Below are positions 27,653 through 37,023 of a stretch of DNA of 64,000 nt, in pieces. Source of the DNA: Leptospira bourretii (GTDB lineage: Bacteria > Spirochaetota > Leptospiria > Leptospirales > Leptospiraceae). The notes under the pieces were generated by a model. That model had not been told where the DNA came from, searched no databases, and saw nothing but the letters and a program-made list of their open reading frames with translations. Made by a program: the position numbers and the translations under genes. Positions within the stretch are counted from its first letter, which is position 1. Every line of letters starts with the position of its first letter. Where the stretch lies: NCBI RefSeq assembly GCF_004770145.1, contig NZ_RQFW01000012.1:310001-374000 (forward strand), written 5' to 3'.

Positions 27653-29430
27653 TTTGATTGTTTTATTTCCATTAGAGTTGGTTGGCCATCTTCAATTTGC
27701 CAACTTGGAAAGGCTCCATTACAGGTGTAAGCTTTGCCGTCTGGACCAAATTCAACATCTCTTGTAAAGGTAACCTTTCGGCTCATTGGATATACTTTCC
27801 ATTCTTCTGTTTTGATATCCATTGCCATAAGATTGTCTGAAGACGTACCATTTACCCATACAATGTTTCTTGGTCTGTCAACGTTAAGAGAATAAGGAGT
27901 TTCCACTCCATCTATGGCTGTTGGCAAAGGATATAGTTTAAATTTCCCATCTTCAGGTGTATACTTTGCAATAGAACCTTCTGGAAATGCTGAGATCCAA
28001 ATGTGGTTGTCTTTATCTATTCTTAAGCGACGCGGTCCTTGGAATGGAGTTTCAATTAATTGGAAACTATCATCTTTTGGATTGATTACTCCAATGGTAT
28101 CTGCATGCAAACGAGTGAACCAAACATTTCCATTCGGTGCAATGTCAATCCCATAAGGAAGTGGCATTCCACTCACTCGTTCATCCACAGGCAACAAATG
28201 CATAGGGAATCCCCAGTTCATTAGTTTTACAATGAATCCACTAATCCATAAACTAAAACTTTCCTTTTTGGTTCTTGCAGGTAAGGTATAATTTTTGAAT
28301 TTGTTTGATTTGCGATCGAACATTCCGATTTGGTTTGAAAGTGCTAAAGTAAACCAAACACGATCTTGGTCATCAATACGAACGGTATGAGGATACAATC
28401 CATCATCAAACATATGGTCAGTGAATTTTTTTGTGATTGGATCAAATTCGGTAATTCGTTTTTGAAGAGAAGGTGTGATGAATATATGACCATCAACAGG
28501 TGATTCTGCTAAGGAATGTAATCCAACATAAGTTTCATGTTTCTGAAAAGAACGTAACCTTCCTGGTAAGAGTCCACCCAATTCGTCATCCGGTTGTTTT
28601 GGTACTTTATATACTACCGTTTTACCAGTGTTAGGATTAATTTCCCAAAGTCGATCTTGGATATTATCACCAACATATACAAGACCTGTTTTTTTATGGT
28701 AGAGTAGATCATGCATTTGGGAAAAACTATCTCCCATTGGCCATTCTCTGATGACAGCACCGTGGAGTTCTTTTCCCCAGGCCCGGCCAGGTTGGACTCT
28801 TTCTGGATGTTTGAGTAAATCGATATAAGCATTGGATAAAAGGGTGGGGAGCTTTTTTTTGGCTTTGCCATGGGGCCTTGCTCCATAACCCATCATTCGA
28901 TTGATGATTTCTTCCCAGTCACCAGCGGTAAAGGCACGTCTCATAAAAAAACTACCTTGTTGGTGGCAAAATCCACATTGTTCTAAATAGGTTTTTCTTA
29001 AGTCCTTGTCCTCACCAAAATCAAGTGCGGCCACCCAACTATTGGAAGGGTATTGGCTCACAAGAAGATTGATGTCTACAACCTTCTCCATTCGAAACGA
29101 TTGGAATGAGTTTGAGGAGAAGGTCCTTAGGTTTTGGTCTTTGTATCCAATTTTTCGCAGTCGAACAATTACAGACGGTGCATAAGGAAAGGGTAAGTTG
29201 ATTCGTCCATTGGGATTTGTAAACATAGTTACTTCTGGAGTGATGGTAAATTCCAATCCTTCTGGTGGATACCCATGGTCATCTCGTGGAGGCACTTGTG
29301 GTTTTTCAGCTTTCACTGTCACCATCACAAGATCCAAAGGTTTTCCAGATGAATCTTTTACTTCAATCTCAATGGCAAATAACGGAACATAGGCGAACAA
29401 AACAAAAAACAAAATATGTTTAAGTTTCAT
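27649..29430 (-). CDS. Exported cytochrome c/beta-propeller (Vgb/SMP-30-like) fusion protein
   Basis: A 593-residue protein with a Sec signal peptide (KHILFFVLFAYVPLFA). Residues about 20-115 look like a carboxypeptidase-regulatory/Cna-B beta-sandwich. A single haem-binding motif CGFCH lies at 152-156. The remaining 350 residues are NHL/streptogramin-lyase-like repeats (IDDQDRVWFTLALSNQIG, IAPNGNVWFTRLHADTIG, DKDNHIWISAF). Periplasmic electron transfer coupled to a propeller, possibly as a dehydrogenase or lactonase, is likely. It could receive electrons from the Fe-S GMC dehydrogenases nearby. The start overlaps the upstream SDR gene by 11 bases. Confidence 0.78.
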   Translation of the reverse strand: MKLKHILFFVLFAYVPLFAIEIEVKDSSGKPLDLVMVTVKAEKPQVPPRDDHGYPPEGLEFTITPEVTMFTNPNGRINLPFPYAPSVIVRLRKIGYKDQNLRTFSSNSFQSFRMEKVVDINLLVSQYPSNSWVAALDFGEDKDLRKTYLEQCGFCHQQGSFFMRRAFTAGDWEEIINRMMGYGARPHGKAKKKLPTLLSNAYIDLLKHPERVQPGRAWGKELHGAVIREWPMGDSFSQMHDLLYHKKTGLVYVGDNIQDRLWEINPNTGKTVVYKVPKQPDDELGGLLPGRLRSFQKHETYVGLHSLAESPVDGHIFITPSLQKRITEFDPITKKFTDHMFDDGLYPHTVRIDDQDRVWFTLALSNQIGMFDRKSNKFKNYTLPARTKKESFSLWISGFIVKLMNWGFPMHLLPVDERVSGMPLPYGIDIAPNGNVWFTRLHADTIGVINPKDDSFQLIETPFQGPRRLRIDKDNHIWISAFPEGSIAKYTPEDGKFKLYPLPTAIDGVETPYSLNVDRPRNIVWVNGTSSDNLMAMDIKTEEWKVYPMSRKVTFTRDVEFGPDGKAYTCNGAFPSWQIEDGQPTLMEIKQSK

Positions 29431-30385
29431 GGTAAGGAACTCCTTTGGCTTTTAAATATAAAATGAAAGTTTCTTTAGATGTAAATTTTGGTGTGTATCC
29501 AAACACAGTTTTTAACTGTTTGTTAGATAAAACAGGTCGGTAACGCAAAAAATCAATTTGGTCTGGACCATACTGGGTCAGGCGTAATAACCTTAGTACA
29601 AAAAGCGCTGCCTGCAAAAAAAAGGCGGGAATGGGAACGTATGGTTTCCCGATCATAGAACTAATTTCTTTGAGAGTCATTGCTCCATCGCCAGCAAGAT
29701 TAAATGCACCTTCTTTTTTTTCTAGAATCCCCTTGGCGATGATTTGAATGACATCTTCGTCCCAAATAAAGACAAAAGGACTTAAATGCCCCCAAACACC
29801 CATTACAAACGGTTTTCGGAACATATCAGTGATTAGGTTATTCACTGTGGCTCCTAAAATGGTTCCTGGTCTTAAGATTAGTTGTTTCAATTTAGGGTGC
29901 TGGATGCGGTATTCAGAAAGGATTTCTTCGATTTCTCTTTTGTGTCTGGAATAAGCAAAAGCGGAATGCCCTCGGATAGGGTCTGTTTCTTCAATCCAAT
30001 CTTTGTTTTCTTTGTGGTATCCATAAGCTGCGCCAGAGCTTGTGATGATCACTTGTTTGGTTTGAGCCAAAATGGCACCATCTAACACATTTTTTGTGCC
30101 TTCGACATCGATTTTATGTTGGATGGCTTCACTCATTCCTGGTGGCGGATTTAAAATCGAAGCAAGGTGAACAATGGAATCTGGTTCCCATGTTTGGATT
30201 AATTTGATTACCTCATCCCTTTGGCTAATGTCTAGAGTTTGAAATTCCAAATGGGGAATAGGATCCAATCCTTGGAGTGGTCTGATATCTGTCGTAAGAA
30301 TTTTCCAATCGGGAAAGTGTTTTGATATATGTTTGATGAGTGTAGTGCCGATATAACCGGCACCACCAGTGATTAAAACCCTCAA
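29420..30385 (-). CDS. NAD-dependent epimerase/dehydratase (extended SDR)
   Basis: About 321 residues. VLITGGAGYIGTTLIKHI is the cofactor site; SSGAAYG and AYSRHKREIEE supply Ser, Tyr and Lys. The TTG at 30385 is chosen as start because AAGGAAC lies eight bases upstream and it lies two bases after the symporter stop; an in-frame ATG at 30466 would overlap the symporter by 79 bases and add hydrophobic residues foreign to the family. Function is oxidation or reduction of a hydroxyl on an unknown substrate. It parallels the extended SDR in the facing operon. Confidence 0.8.
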   Translation of the reverse strand: MRVLITGGAGYIGTTLIKHISKHFPDWKILTTDIRPLQGLDPIPHLEFQTLDISQRDEVIKLIQTWEPDSIVHLASILNPPPGMSEAIQHKIDVEGTKNVLDGAILAQTKQVIITSSGAAYGYHKENKDWIEETDPIRGHSAFAYSRHKREIEEILSEYRIQHPKLKQLILRPGTILGATVNNLITDMFRKPFVMGVWGHLSPFVFIWDEDVIQIIAKGILEKKEGAFNLAGDGAMTLKEISSMIGKPYVPIPAFFLQAALFVLRLLRLTQYGPDQIDFLRYRPVLSNKQLKTVFGYTPKFTSKETFILYLKAKGVPYHET

Positions 30386-30387
30386 TC

Positions 30388-31287
30388 TTAAGTTCCTTCT
30401 ATAGGGGAAAATTTTCGCCAAAACAAAACTAACAAAAGCCCAGAGACAATATGCCAAATTCCCCAAAAGGCTGCCACCAAAGCCATGTTTGGTTCTGCTT
30501 GGAATTGTGTGAGGATGAGACCAAGAGCAAGTCCCGAATTTTGCATACCCACTTCAATGGTAATGGCACGTCGATTGGGAATGTCTTGTTGGAAGGCCCT
30601 GGCAATTAAATTACCAATGCTCAGGGCTACTAAATTATGAAAGACAACAATCAAAAAAACAAATCCAATATTGTCTAAAAATACTTTCCAGTTGCCACCG
30701 ACAGCCACCACTAAAAACACCAAAAAGATAACTGATGAAATCCGTTTGAAAAATGGAGTGATTTTGTGAGCCACTTTCGTTGCAAAATTACCAATCGACA
30801 TTCCTAATGCCAAAGGAAGCAGGAGTAAAATAATTAAACCTTTGATAATCATGAGACTATCAATATGTAATTCACCAGTTCCCGAAATCATTGCTTTTGT
30901 AACGGGATTGCTATGTGCCGTTAAAGTAAAGTTAAGTGGTAATGTGATGATTGCAAAAGCACTAGAAACAGCAGTCATACTAACGGACAGTGCTGTGTTT
31001 CCATGAGCTAAGTGAGTGATAATATTCGATAGGTTCCCACCTGGACTTGCTGCGACGAGTAACATTCCCAACTCAATTCCTGCGGGCAAATCAAGGAATA
31101 GTGTGATGAGTAAGGTGATCCATGGTAAAAAAAGTGTTTGGCCGATGAGTCCGGCAAAAACTGATACAGGGCGTTGTAAAACTGCTCGAAAGGCTATGAA
31201 CCTAAGTTCTAATGCAACACCGAAGATCATCAGTGCTAAGATAAGACCTAAAACGATTTGGTAGTCGTTATTATAATTCATCCTCAT
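30388..31287 (-). CDS. Bile acid:sodium symporter family (BASS) transporter, copy 2
   Basis: A 299-residue polytopic protein with the family motifs AASPGGNLSNIITHLAHGNTALS and IEVGMQNSGLALGLIL. It is paralogous in type to the transporter at 17072-17953 but clearly diverged. First gene of the minus-strand operon (symporter, extended SDR, cytochrome/propeller, MFS). A second ATG six bases inside is an equally possible start. Na+-coupled uptake of an organic anion is the expected role. Confidence 0.86.
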   Translation of the reverse strand: MRMNYNNDYQIVLGLILALMIFGVALELRFIAFRAVLQRPVSVFAGLIGQTLFLPWITLLITLFLDLPAGIELGMLLVAASPGGNLSNIITHLAHGNTALSVSMTAVSSAFAIITLPLNFTLTAHSNPVTKAMISGTGELHIDSLMIIKGLIILLLLPLALGMSIGNFATKVAHKITPFFKRISSVIFLVFLVVAVGGNWKVFLDNIGFVFLIVVFHNLVALSIGNLIARAFQQDIPNRRAITIEVGMQNSGLALGLILTQFQAEPNMALVAAFWGIWHIVSGLLLVLFWRKFSPIEGT

Positions 31288-31318
31288 TGATTCCTATAAA
31301 AAATCTATTTCCAATAAA

Positions 31319-31345
31319 GAACGTACATTCGATTTCTGTACGTTC
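31319..31345. promoter_or_regulatory. Inverted repeat upstream of the symporter operon, candidate operator
   Basis: GAACGTACA (31319-31327) and TGTACGTTC (31337-31345) are perfect 9-base inverted arms around a 9-base centre. The repeat lies 32 bases upstream of the minus-strand symporter start, where an operator would be placed. There is no T-run, so a terminator is less likely. The binding protein is unknown. Confidence 0.45.
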
Positions 31346-31488
31346 GCCGGACGATATCTTCTTCTATAGAAGTTTCAATTCTATCTTTTTTTGAATGAGA
31401 GTTAAGCCGAACCTAAGTTATTTCTGAACAGTAACTTCTTTTCCAAAGAAATTTTTTGTTTTAAGTAAGTTGAGATCATTACAAAATT

Positions 31489-31519
31489 CACAAAAGGATA
31501 GTGATTTTATCCTTTTGTG
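31489..31519 (-). terminator. Hairpin, probable terminator of the porin-lipoprotein unit
   Basis: CACAAAAGGATA (31489-31500) and TATCCTTTTGTG (31508-31519) form a perfect 12-base stem with a 7-base loop. It lies 73 bases past the lipoprotein stop codon on the minus strand, and AATTTTG follows in that direction. The 31288-31591 gap holds only this and the inverted repeat at 31319. Confidence 0.6.
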
Positions 31520-31591
31520 AAGAGAACCCTATTTGCCTATTTAGGCTTTCTTTTCCTAGGATCTAAAATATTAGGAATACAAATAACAAAT

Positions 31592-32071
31592 TCAAAATCC
31601 GGATGCAGTGATTGCTGCTTTCGTACAAGGATTGTTATTTGGATCACAAGTAAACATTTTGAATGTAAACAAATCATTTTGATTGGGTCGTTGTGAAGTA
31701 GATCCAAAATTGGTTCCACTAGCAAATCCCAAATCGGAACAAGAAGAAGTGGAAACTGCATACTTTTTAATGTTCGTATTCAGAAGTCCACCAGCACCTC
31801 CTTGCGGGGTGTTGAAATAAGCCGTTGGCCCAGTATTTCCTCCGTTCAACTGAAATGTATCAAAACAAGTTCCGGTAAACGATCCTCCAAGATCCGCCAC
31901 TTCCATCACAACCAGTGATTTATTTCGATCTGCAACACCATTGAGTAAGTTATTGATCACGAGGGAAGAGATATCTTCTCTGTTTTGTTCTTTCGATTGG
32001 CAATTCCAAACAAAGTTAGAAACCACTAAGATAATCAATAATCGTATCATTAAATTTAATTTTATGTTCAT
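31592..32071 (-). CDS. Small lipoprotein of unknown function
   Basis: A 159-residue protein with a lipoprotein signal peptide ending VVSNFVWNC. The mature part has Gly/Asn/Thr-rich stretches (FQLNGGNTGPTAYFNTPQGG) and four or so Cys, two of them in CDPNNNPC near the C-terminus. No enzymatic motif is recognised. It starts 12 bases after the porin stop, so the two are probably cotranscribed and both belong to the outer envelope. Typical of Leptospira-specific short lipoproteins. Confidence 0.75.
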   Translation of the reverse strand: MNIKLNLMIRLLIILVVSNFVWNCQSKEQNREDISSLVINNLLNGVADRNKSLVVMEVADLGGSFTGTCFDTFQLNGGNTGPTAYFNTPQGGAGGLLNTNIKKYAVSTSSCSDLGFASGTNFGSTSQRPNQNDLFTFKMFTCDPNNNPCTKAAITASGF

Positions 32072-32082
32072 TTGCGTTCCTC

Positions 32083-33753
32083 TTAGTTTGGTCTATAACT
32101 GTAAGCTTCAGGAGAAACAACTCCGGTCCAAAAGTTCGCCTGGAATTGTAGGTAAACTCTTCTATCATCAATCGGCATTGCATTTCCAGTGCTTGGATTT
32201 ACATCAAACTGATTGCCAAGGACTTGGTAATAAAGTTGAGCTTTAAAATGGTGTTTGTCACCGAACAAGTTCAAACCAGCCCAATACACTCGTAATGAAT
32301 CGGTAGGATCCACTTTTCCATTTCGATTGAAATCACCTTGGATATATTCATATTTAAACACAGGCATGATGTAGTAACGATCCAAAATAGGAATATTATA
32401 ACCAATCGTTCCATGGTATCCAAATAAATCATTGGAAGCTGCTCCACCAAACTTTGTATAGGCGCCAGACAAGTAGAACCCTTTATAAGTAAAGGTACTA
32501 TCGTATGTATGACCCACAAGACCCATTTTCGGTCGAGCCAAGGTTGGAACAGAGTTCTGAACCAAAAAGTTAGGATTTCCATTGGCATCCAAACTTCCTC
32601 GATCGGGATTGGATCCTTGGGCAGTTAACAATTGAATACCACTGGTTGTCCCTGGAGTGTATTCTGGAACATAAAGTGCTGGAGTGATTAAATTCTGAGT
32701 TTGGACATAACCCGCACCCACAGACCATTTCAATTCACGTTGGAAAATTTCTTCCCCTTCTTGCCAGTTCACAGTTTTCCCATCAGACTCTCGTTTGAGT
32801 CCACCAAATACGTTTACTTGTGCTCGAGCGTAGTAAATAGGAGAGGTGTTCACTGCACCATATCGGTTAGCGGTCGTTAAATCTTGTCTTCTTCCTGTTC
32901 CGTAGTCACCACCACCACCTTTTCCATTACTCACCATCAATGAAAGTTGTAAGTATCTCTCCCATTTATGATCAATTTCTTTTAGTGGAGTTGCTTGGAT
33001 CATCACACCATTATCAAACTGAGGGATGGCATTCGCGATCATACTTCGTTCTAAAGTAACAAAGTTAGCAGACGATTGTAAATACTCCCGGCTGAATTGA
33101 GTAGGCAATTGTCCAAACACAAATCGCAAACCACCGTACGGAATTTTTGCGTAAGCAAAAGCTTCGTGAATATAACCACGGTTGTCTTTTAATCTGGTAT
33201 TTGTCACATAACTAGTAGTAGCTGGTCTACCGTTGGCATCCAAATAGTTTAAAGTGCTGGTTGTTTGGACCACATCAGGACGGTTCAGCATATTTTCCAA
33301 ACGAAGTTGGATGTTTGTTCCCCACCAATCGTTTTCGTATTGAGCACCCAACCGTAAACGTCGGAAGTTCCAATCCACGGTATTAAAATCACGATGTCCA
33401 TTATTGAAAAGAGAGTCCTGCGATCCTGAAACTCCACGAAATTGAATCCGACCATAAATCGTTAATTTTTCTTTGGTCGTATCATCAGGCCTGTGCGCAA
33501 AGGCATCAGGAAGGGTAGTTGTATTCCCATTCTTCAGAGGACGGTTGTATTCTACTTTTACTCGGTTGGGCCCTGGCTTTGTAAAAATTTGTCCCGATTC
33601 CGTGTCTTCGTAGAGTTCTTGGTAAACTTTCGCTTGTGGTTCTTTCGTTTCTTTTTTATGTTCTTTGGCTTCCGTTTGGGGAGCTTCTGGTTCTGCAGAA
33701 ACCGTCCCCACAAAGATAAGGAAGGCCAAAATGGCTTTTGAGATAGTCTTCAT
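32083..33753 (-). CDS. Outer-membrane porin, OprO/OprP-like beta-barrel
   Basis: A 556-residue protein with a cleavable signal peptide (AILAFLIFVGTVSA) and a long series of amphipathic strands with alternating hydrophobic residues, ending in QFQANFWTGVVSPEAYSYRPN. The segment RLRLGAQYENDWWGTNIQLRLENML and the closing VYLQFQANF resemble phosphate/pyrophosphate-selective porins, but selectivity cannot be inferred. A Glu/Lys-rich linker follows the signal. The upstream region carries several TTACA boxes (33824-33963), which may bind a regulator. Confidence 0.82.
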   Translation of the reverse strand: MKTISKAILAFLIFVGTVSAEPEAPQTEAKEHKKETKEPQAKVYQELYEDTESGQIFTKPGPNRVKVEYNRPLKNGNTTTLPDAFAHRPDDTTKEKLTIYGRIQFRGVSGSQDSLFNNGHRDFNTVDWNFRRLRLGAQYENDWWGTNIQLRLENMLNRPDVVQTTSTLNYLDANGRPATTSYVTNTRLKDNRGYIHEAFAYAKIPYGGLRFVFGQLPTQFSREYLQSSANFVTLERSMIANAIPQFDNGVMIQATPLKEIDHKWERYLQLSLMVSNGKGGGGDYGTGRRQDLTTANRYGAVNTSPIYYARAQVNVFGGLKRESDGKTVNWQEGEEIFQRELKWSVGAGYVQTQNLITPALYVPEYTPGTTSGIQLLTAQGSNPDRGSLDANGNPNFLVQNSVPTLARPKMGLVGHTYDSTFTYKGFYLSGAYTKFGGAASNDLFGYHGTIGYNIPILDRYYIMPVFKYEYIQGDFNRNGKVDPTDSLRVYWAGLNLFGDKHHFKAQLYYQVLGNQFDVNPSTGNAMPIDDRRVYLQFQANFWTGVVSPEAYSYRPN

Positions 33754-33822
33754 TCGATTCTAGTTTTGACTGATTTGGATTTATGACACCGGCGGTTCTC
33801 GTCCGATTCAATGTTTCAGTCT

Positions 33823-33964
33823 GGTTACAAACGTATTGAAGTACTGTTGGGATTGGATGACAGAATTGTTACAATTTGGTTACAGGCCCCGAGATAGGGG
33901 AAATTTTGTTCGTTTTTTTAGCAAAACTTCGGTTTGTTACAAACCAAAAGGAAGATTATTACAA
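33823..33964. promoter_or_regulatory. Cluster of TTACA boxes upstream of the porin gene
   Basis: GGTTACAAAC near 33823, TTGTTACAATTTGGTTACAGG at 33866-33886, TGTTACAAACC near 33935 and ATTACAAAA near 33957 give five similar boxes in about 140 bases. They all point the same way and lie 70-210 bases before the porin start, compatible with a regulator that binds repeated half-sites. Pattern-based only. Confidence 0.35.
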
Positions 33965-34012
33965 AAACATCACGGATTGATGATCAATCAATTGGTGATT
34001 CATTTGGTTTGT

Positions 34013-34097
34013 TAGGCGGCTCCGCTGGCGCGGACCGGGCTCTCCGCTCCAATCTTTCCTTTCGGAAAGGATTTCCGCTACGATCCCTACCGCTTTA
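34013..34097. repeat. GC-rich palindromic intergenic element
   Basis: This stretch between the porin and chemoreceptor genes is much richer in G+C than its surroundings. It contains several short inverted repeats, for example CTTTCC..GGAAAG around 34066-34079 and GGCTCCGCTGGCGCGG near 34018. It resembles dispersed palindromic spacer elements of leptospires; no second copy occurs in this window, so its repeat nature is inferred. Confidence 0.4.
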
Positions 34098-34101
34098 GTC
34101 C

Positions 34102-36093
34102 CTACAATTGAAACTGGTCGCAAATCCCTTTCAATTTGTCTGCCGTATTGGAAAGATTTCTCGCTGAAGAAGACATTTCTTCTGCCCCTGCAGCCGTGTT
34201 GACGGTATGTTCATTGATTTGGGTGATGACATCGGTAATTTCTCTGACGGCCCCTCTTTGTTCATCTGCAGCCACTTTGATTTGGTCCGATTCCCCTTTC
34301 ACAACAATTGAGTTTTCTAAAACTGATTGGTTGATTTCTGATTGGGAGCCCATAACCGTATAGAGTGAATCCATAGCTTCGGAAACTCCATTGATGTTTC
34401 GGATGATCTCTTGGATGAGAGAAGTGGAAGACTGAATGCTTTTGGCCCCTCCATCCAACTCCTTAGAGTTTTTGCCAATCATTTCTGAAATCGATTTGAT
34501 AGAAGAGGCGGTCCGAATGGAAAGTTTGGAAATCTCTTCCGCCACCACAGCAAATCCTCTTCCTGCATCTCCGGCCCGAGCCGCCTCAATGGCAGCATTG
34601 AGTGCCAATAGTTGTGTTTGGTCTGAAATTTCGTTGATAATGGCAATGATCGCTTTCATCTCGTCAGATGATTTTAAAATATTGCTAATCATATCATTCA
34701 TACCAGTGAGCGACTCTTCGCCTTCTTTTGCCTGGTTGGATATGGATTTCATTCGACCCAAAGTCAAATTGATTTCATCAGCAACACGTTTGACACTATC
34801 TGCAAGTTCTTGGATTTTAATTTGAAATTGAGAAATGTTATGGTGTTGGATATCAATTGAACCCGTAATGTTTTCCATACTGGCAGACATTTCTTCAACT
34901 GTAGCTGACATCTGTTCGGTGGAGGCTGCTGTTGCTTGTGCCCCTCCGGAAAAACTATCAGAACTAGAGGAAAGTTGTCCTGCACTGGAAGCAAGTTCCT
35001 GCGAAATAAATTGAATCTCTGAAACACTTTTGCGAAGGCTCTGTAAAAAGAGATTGGTATCGCCACTGAGTTCTCCAATTTCATCATCGTGGATGATGGC
35101 GAGTGACTGGCTTAGGTCACCTGCAGACATTTTTTTGAAAAGATCTCTAAGTCCGGCAATGGGTTTCAGTCTTTGGGTGATCAATCGATACAATACAAAA
35201 ACAGAAAGAGCCAAAATAAGAAAGGCAAAGATTCCTATCTTCAATAACATATCATGAACAACGGTAAGGATTTCACCTTTTGTGGCAATGGTAGCCAGTC
35301 TTATATTGTATTGGCCAACATCCATCACTGTTGCAATTTTTTCTTTGCCGAAAAAATATTCCATATGTTCATCGGATTTGAGAGAGAGTAATTTTTTTCC
35401 CCAATCTAATTTTTGGAGATCCAACTTTAAGATTAACGACTTATCCGGATGTCCAATCACTTGTCCTTCTTTATCTGTAATTGCAATAAAACCTTCTTTT
35501 CCAATTTTTACATCCTTTACGACTTCATCAGTTAGATGGTTGAGAGAAATCGCAAAGGCAAAGATTGCCACCACTTGTTTTCCTTGGAACACAGGCATGG
35601 TCAATACGGCAACTGGCTCTTGGGTCACAGGGGAGCGATTCACTTTACTCAAAAGAGGTTTTCCCTCGAGAACCGCTTTGATATTGGCATCAAAACCTGT
35701 GTTGCCCCATCGAAATCCAATGGCCTTACCCGTGGCATCGGAAAAAACCATTGGGTTCTCTTCCGCCGTGGACAAAAAAACATTTTCGTAAAAACCGAAT
35801 TTATGACTGATATTGGCTAGGAGAAGATCTAGGTACTTTCGATCTTTTTTAATACAACGTTCTGCAAATTCAGGATTAGAAGCAGTTAGTTCCGCCAAAA
35901 GAAATTGTTCGTCAAAAAAATTCTGAATGTGTTTGCCGGAGAGCCTTGCGACGTTTTTCATTTCGCCGATATAGGCATTGACAATGTATTCTTTGCCAAT
36001 GAAGTACGCAAACGACGAGACCCCTACAGTTAAAACCATAATGACTGAAACACTCAGGGTGATGATTACGATCTTTAGGCTATTGAATTTCAT
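34102..36093 (-). CDS. Methyl-accepting chemotaxis protein with periplasmic Cache domain
   Basis: A 663-residue receptor. An N-terminal membrane anchor ([18 protein letters not shown]) is followed by a periplasmic sensing region of about 260 residues that looks like a double Cache domain ([21 protein letters not shown]). A second membrane segment near residue 290, a HAMP domain ([20 protein letters not shown]) and a signalling coiled coil with [20 protein letters not shown] come next. Cache receptors often bind amino acids or organic acids. The gene stands alone. Confidence 0.93.
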   Translation of the reverse strand: MKFNSLKIVIITLSVSVIMVLTVGVSSFAYFIGKEYIVNAYIGEMKNVARLSGKHIQNFFDEQFLLAELTASNPEFAERCIKKDRKYLDLLLANISHKFGFYENVFLSTAEENPMVFSDATGKAIGFRWGNTGFDANIKAVLEGKPLLSKVNRSPVTQEPVAVLTMPVFQGKQVVAIFAFAISLNHLTDEVVKDVKIGKEGFIAITDKEGQVIGHPDKSLILKLDLQKLDWGKKLLSLKSDEHMEYFFGKEKIATVMDVGQYNIRLATIATKGEILTVVHDMLLKIGIFAFLILALSVFVLYRLITQRLKPIAGLRDLFKKMSAGDLSQSLAIIHDDEIGELSGDTNLFLQSLRKSVSEIQFISQELASSAGQLSSSSDSFSGGAQATAASTEQMSATVEEMSASMENITGSIDIQHHNISQFQIKIQELADSVKRVADEINLTLGRMKSISNQAKEGEESLTGMNDMISNILKSSDEMKAIIAIINEISDQTQLLALNAAIEAARAGDAGRGFAVVAEEISKLSIRTASSIKSISEMIGKNSKELDGGAKSIQSSTSLIQEIIRNINGVSEAMDSLYTVMGSQSEINQSVLENSIVVKGESDQIKVAADEQRGAVREITDVITQINEHTVNTAAGAEEMSSSARNLSNTADKLKGICDQFQL

Positions 36094-36336
36094 TTTCTCC
36101 TATCCTAACAAAAACAAATAGAATCATATGTCATGATCTTTCGAATTCATTTGTCAAACCACATATAAGGACGATTTGTACTAATCATTTCTATCCCAAA
36201 TCTTTTTGGATTTTTTTGGAGATATGTTTTTGTGAACTATCTCTATTTTCGGAATCATTGGGTTGATTTTGAAATCTTAAAACGAATATAATTCGTTTTT
36301 GAGCTTTTTCACAATAGGAGGGGTAGGTTTTCTTTT

Positions 36337-36747
36337 TTATCGATTCTCTTTTCGGATGACCAATTTTAATCCAGACCAAGTTTCATCCACGGCACAAACT
36401 TTAATATCCACAAGTCCCAACTCCAAGGCAAAATCTCGGATTAGATTTTCATTCATATCGGAAGGAATCTTGGATGTTTTTTTCGGCCAAGAAATCCAAA
36501 TCATCCCATTTGGTTTTAGGAATTTGATTAGTTTTGGTAGCTTTTCGTTGTACTCTTTGGATGTTGTGGTGAAAAAATGAATCATATCCATTCCGGATTT
36601 TGGTTTGTCTAGGATCTGGATTTGTTTGGGAAAGCTGCCCCAGGTTTTGGTAAAATCTCTGGAGGGAAGGTTGATAAAATGGAGGACCATATTTTCTTTG
36701 ATCCCTAACTTTTCAACGAGTGGTTTTCCGGAATACCCTGCTGACAT
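36337..36747 (-). CDS. DUF3052-family protein
   Basis: A 136-residue cytoplasmic protein beginning SAGYSGKPLVEKLGI, the family hallmark. GMIWISWPKKTSKIPSDMNE and VDIKVCAVDETWSGLKLVIR are the conserved C-terminal blocks. The fold looks like a minimal Rossmann-type domain without the usual SAM-binding residues. Function unknown. Single gene, with about 240 bases to the chemoreceptor on one side and 275 to the next on the other; I see no further gene in these gaps. Confidence 0.8.
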   Translation of the reverse strand: MSAGYSGKPLVEKLGIKENMVLHFINLPSRDFTKTWGSFPKQIQILDKPKSGMDMIHFFTTTSKEYNEKLPKLIKFLKPNGMIWISWPKKTSKIPSDMNENLIRDFALELGLVDIKVCAVDETWSGLKLVIRKENR

Positions 36748-37023
36748 AACTTACTTCACCTTCCTTTTCATTTTTAGATGAGTCAATCATCTCGTATTTT
36801 CCCGAAAAGAGAAAATTAAGGTTTTAGATTCTTTCTAATGTCCCCACAAATTGGTGGAGGTTTGTCTGCCCGTACGGTTCGTTCCCGTTTAAAAAATGTA
36901 AATTTCTTAGAAAAATAGCAAAAATACAGATCATTTATAAGTGTTTTGATCCGTAGATGAATATTACCAATAAAATATTGCGCCTAATCACCATTCTGGT
37001 GATGTAATGAATCGAGGTATTTA

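Noticed and set aside
34436..35791. Long plus-strand ORFs of 129 and 169 residues
   Set aside because: Antisense shadows of the chemoreceptor gene at 34102-36093, which has all family motifs.
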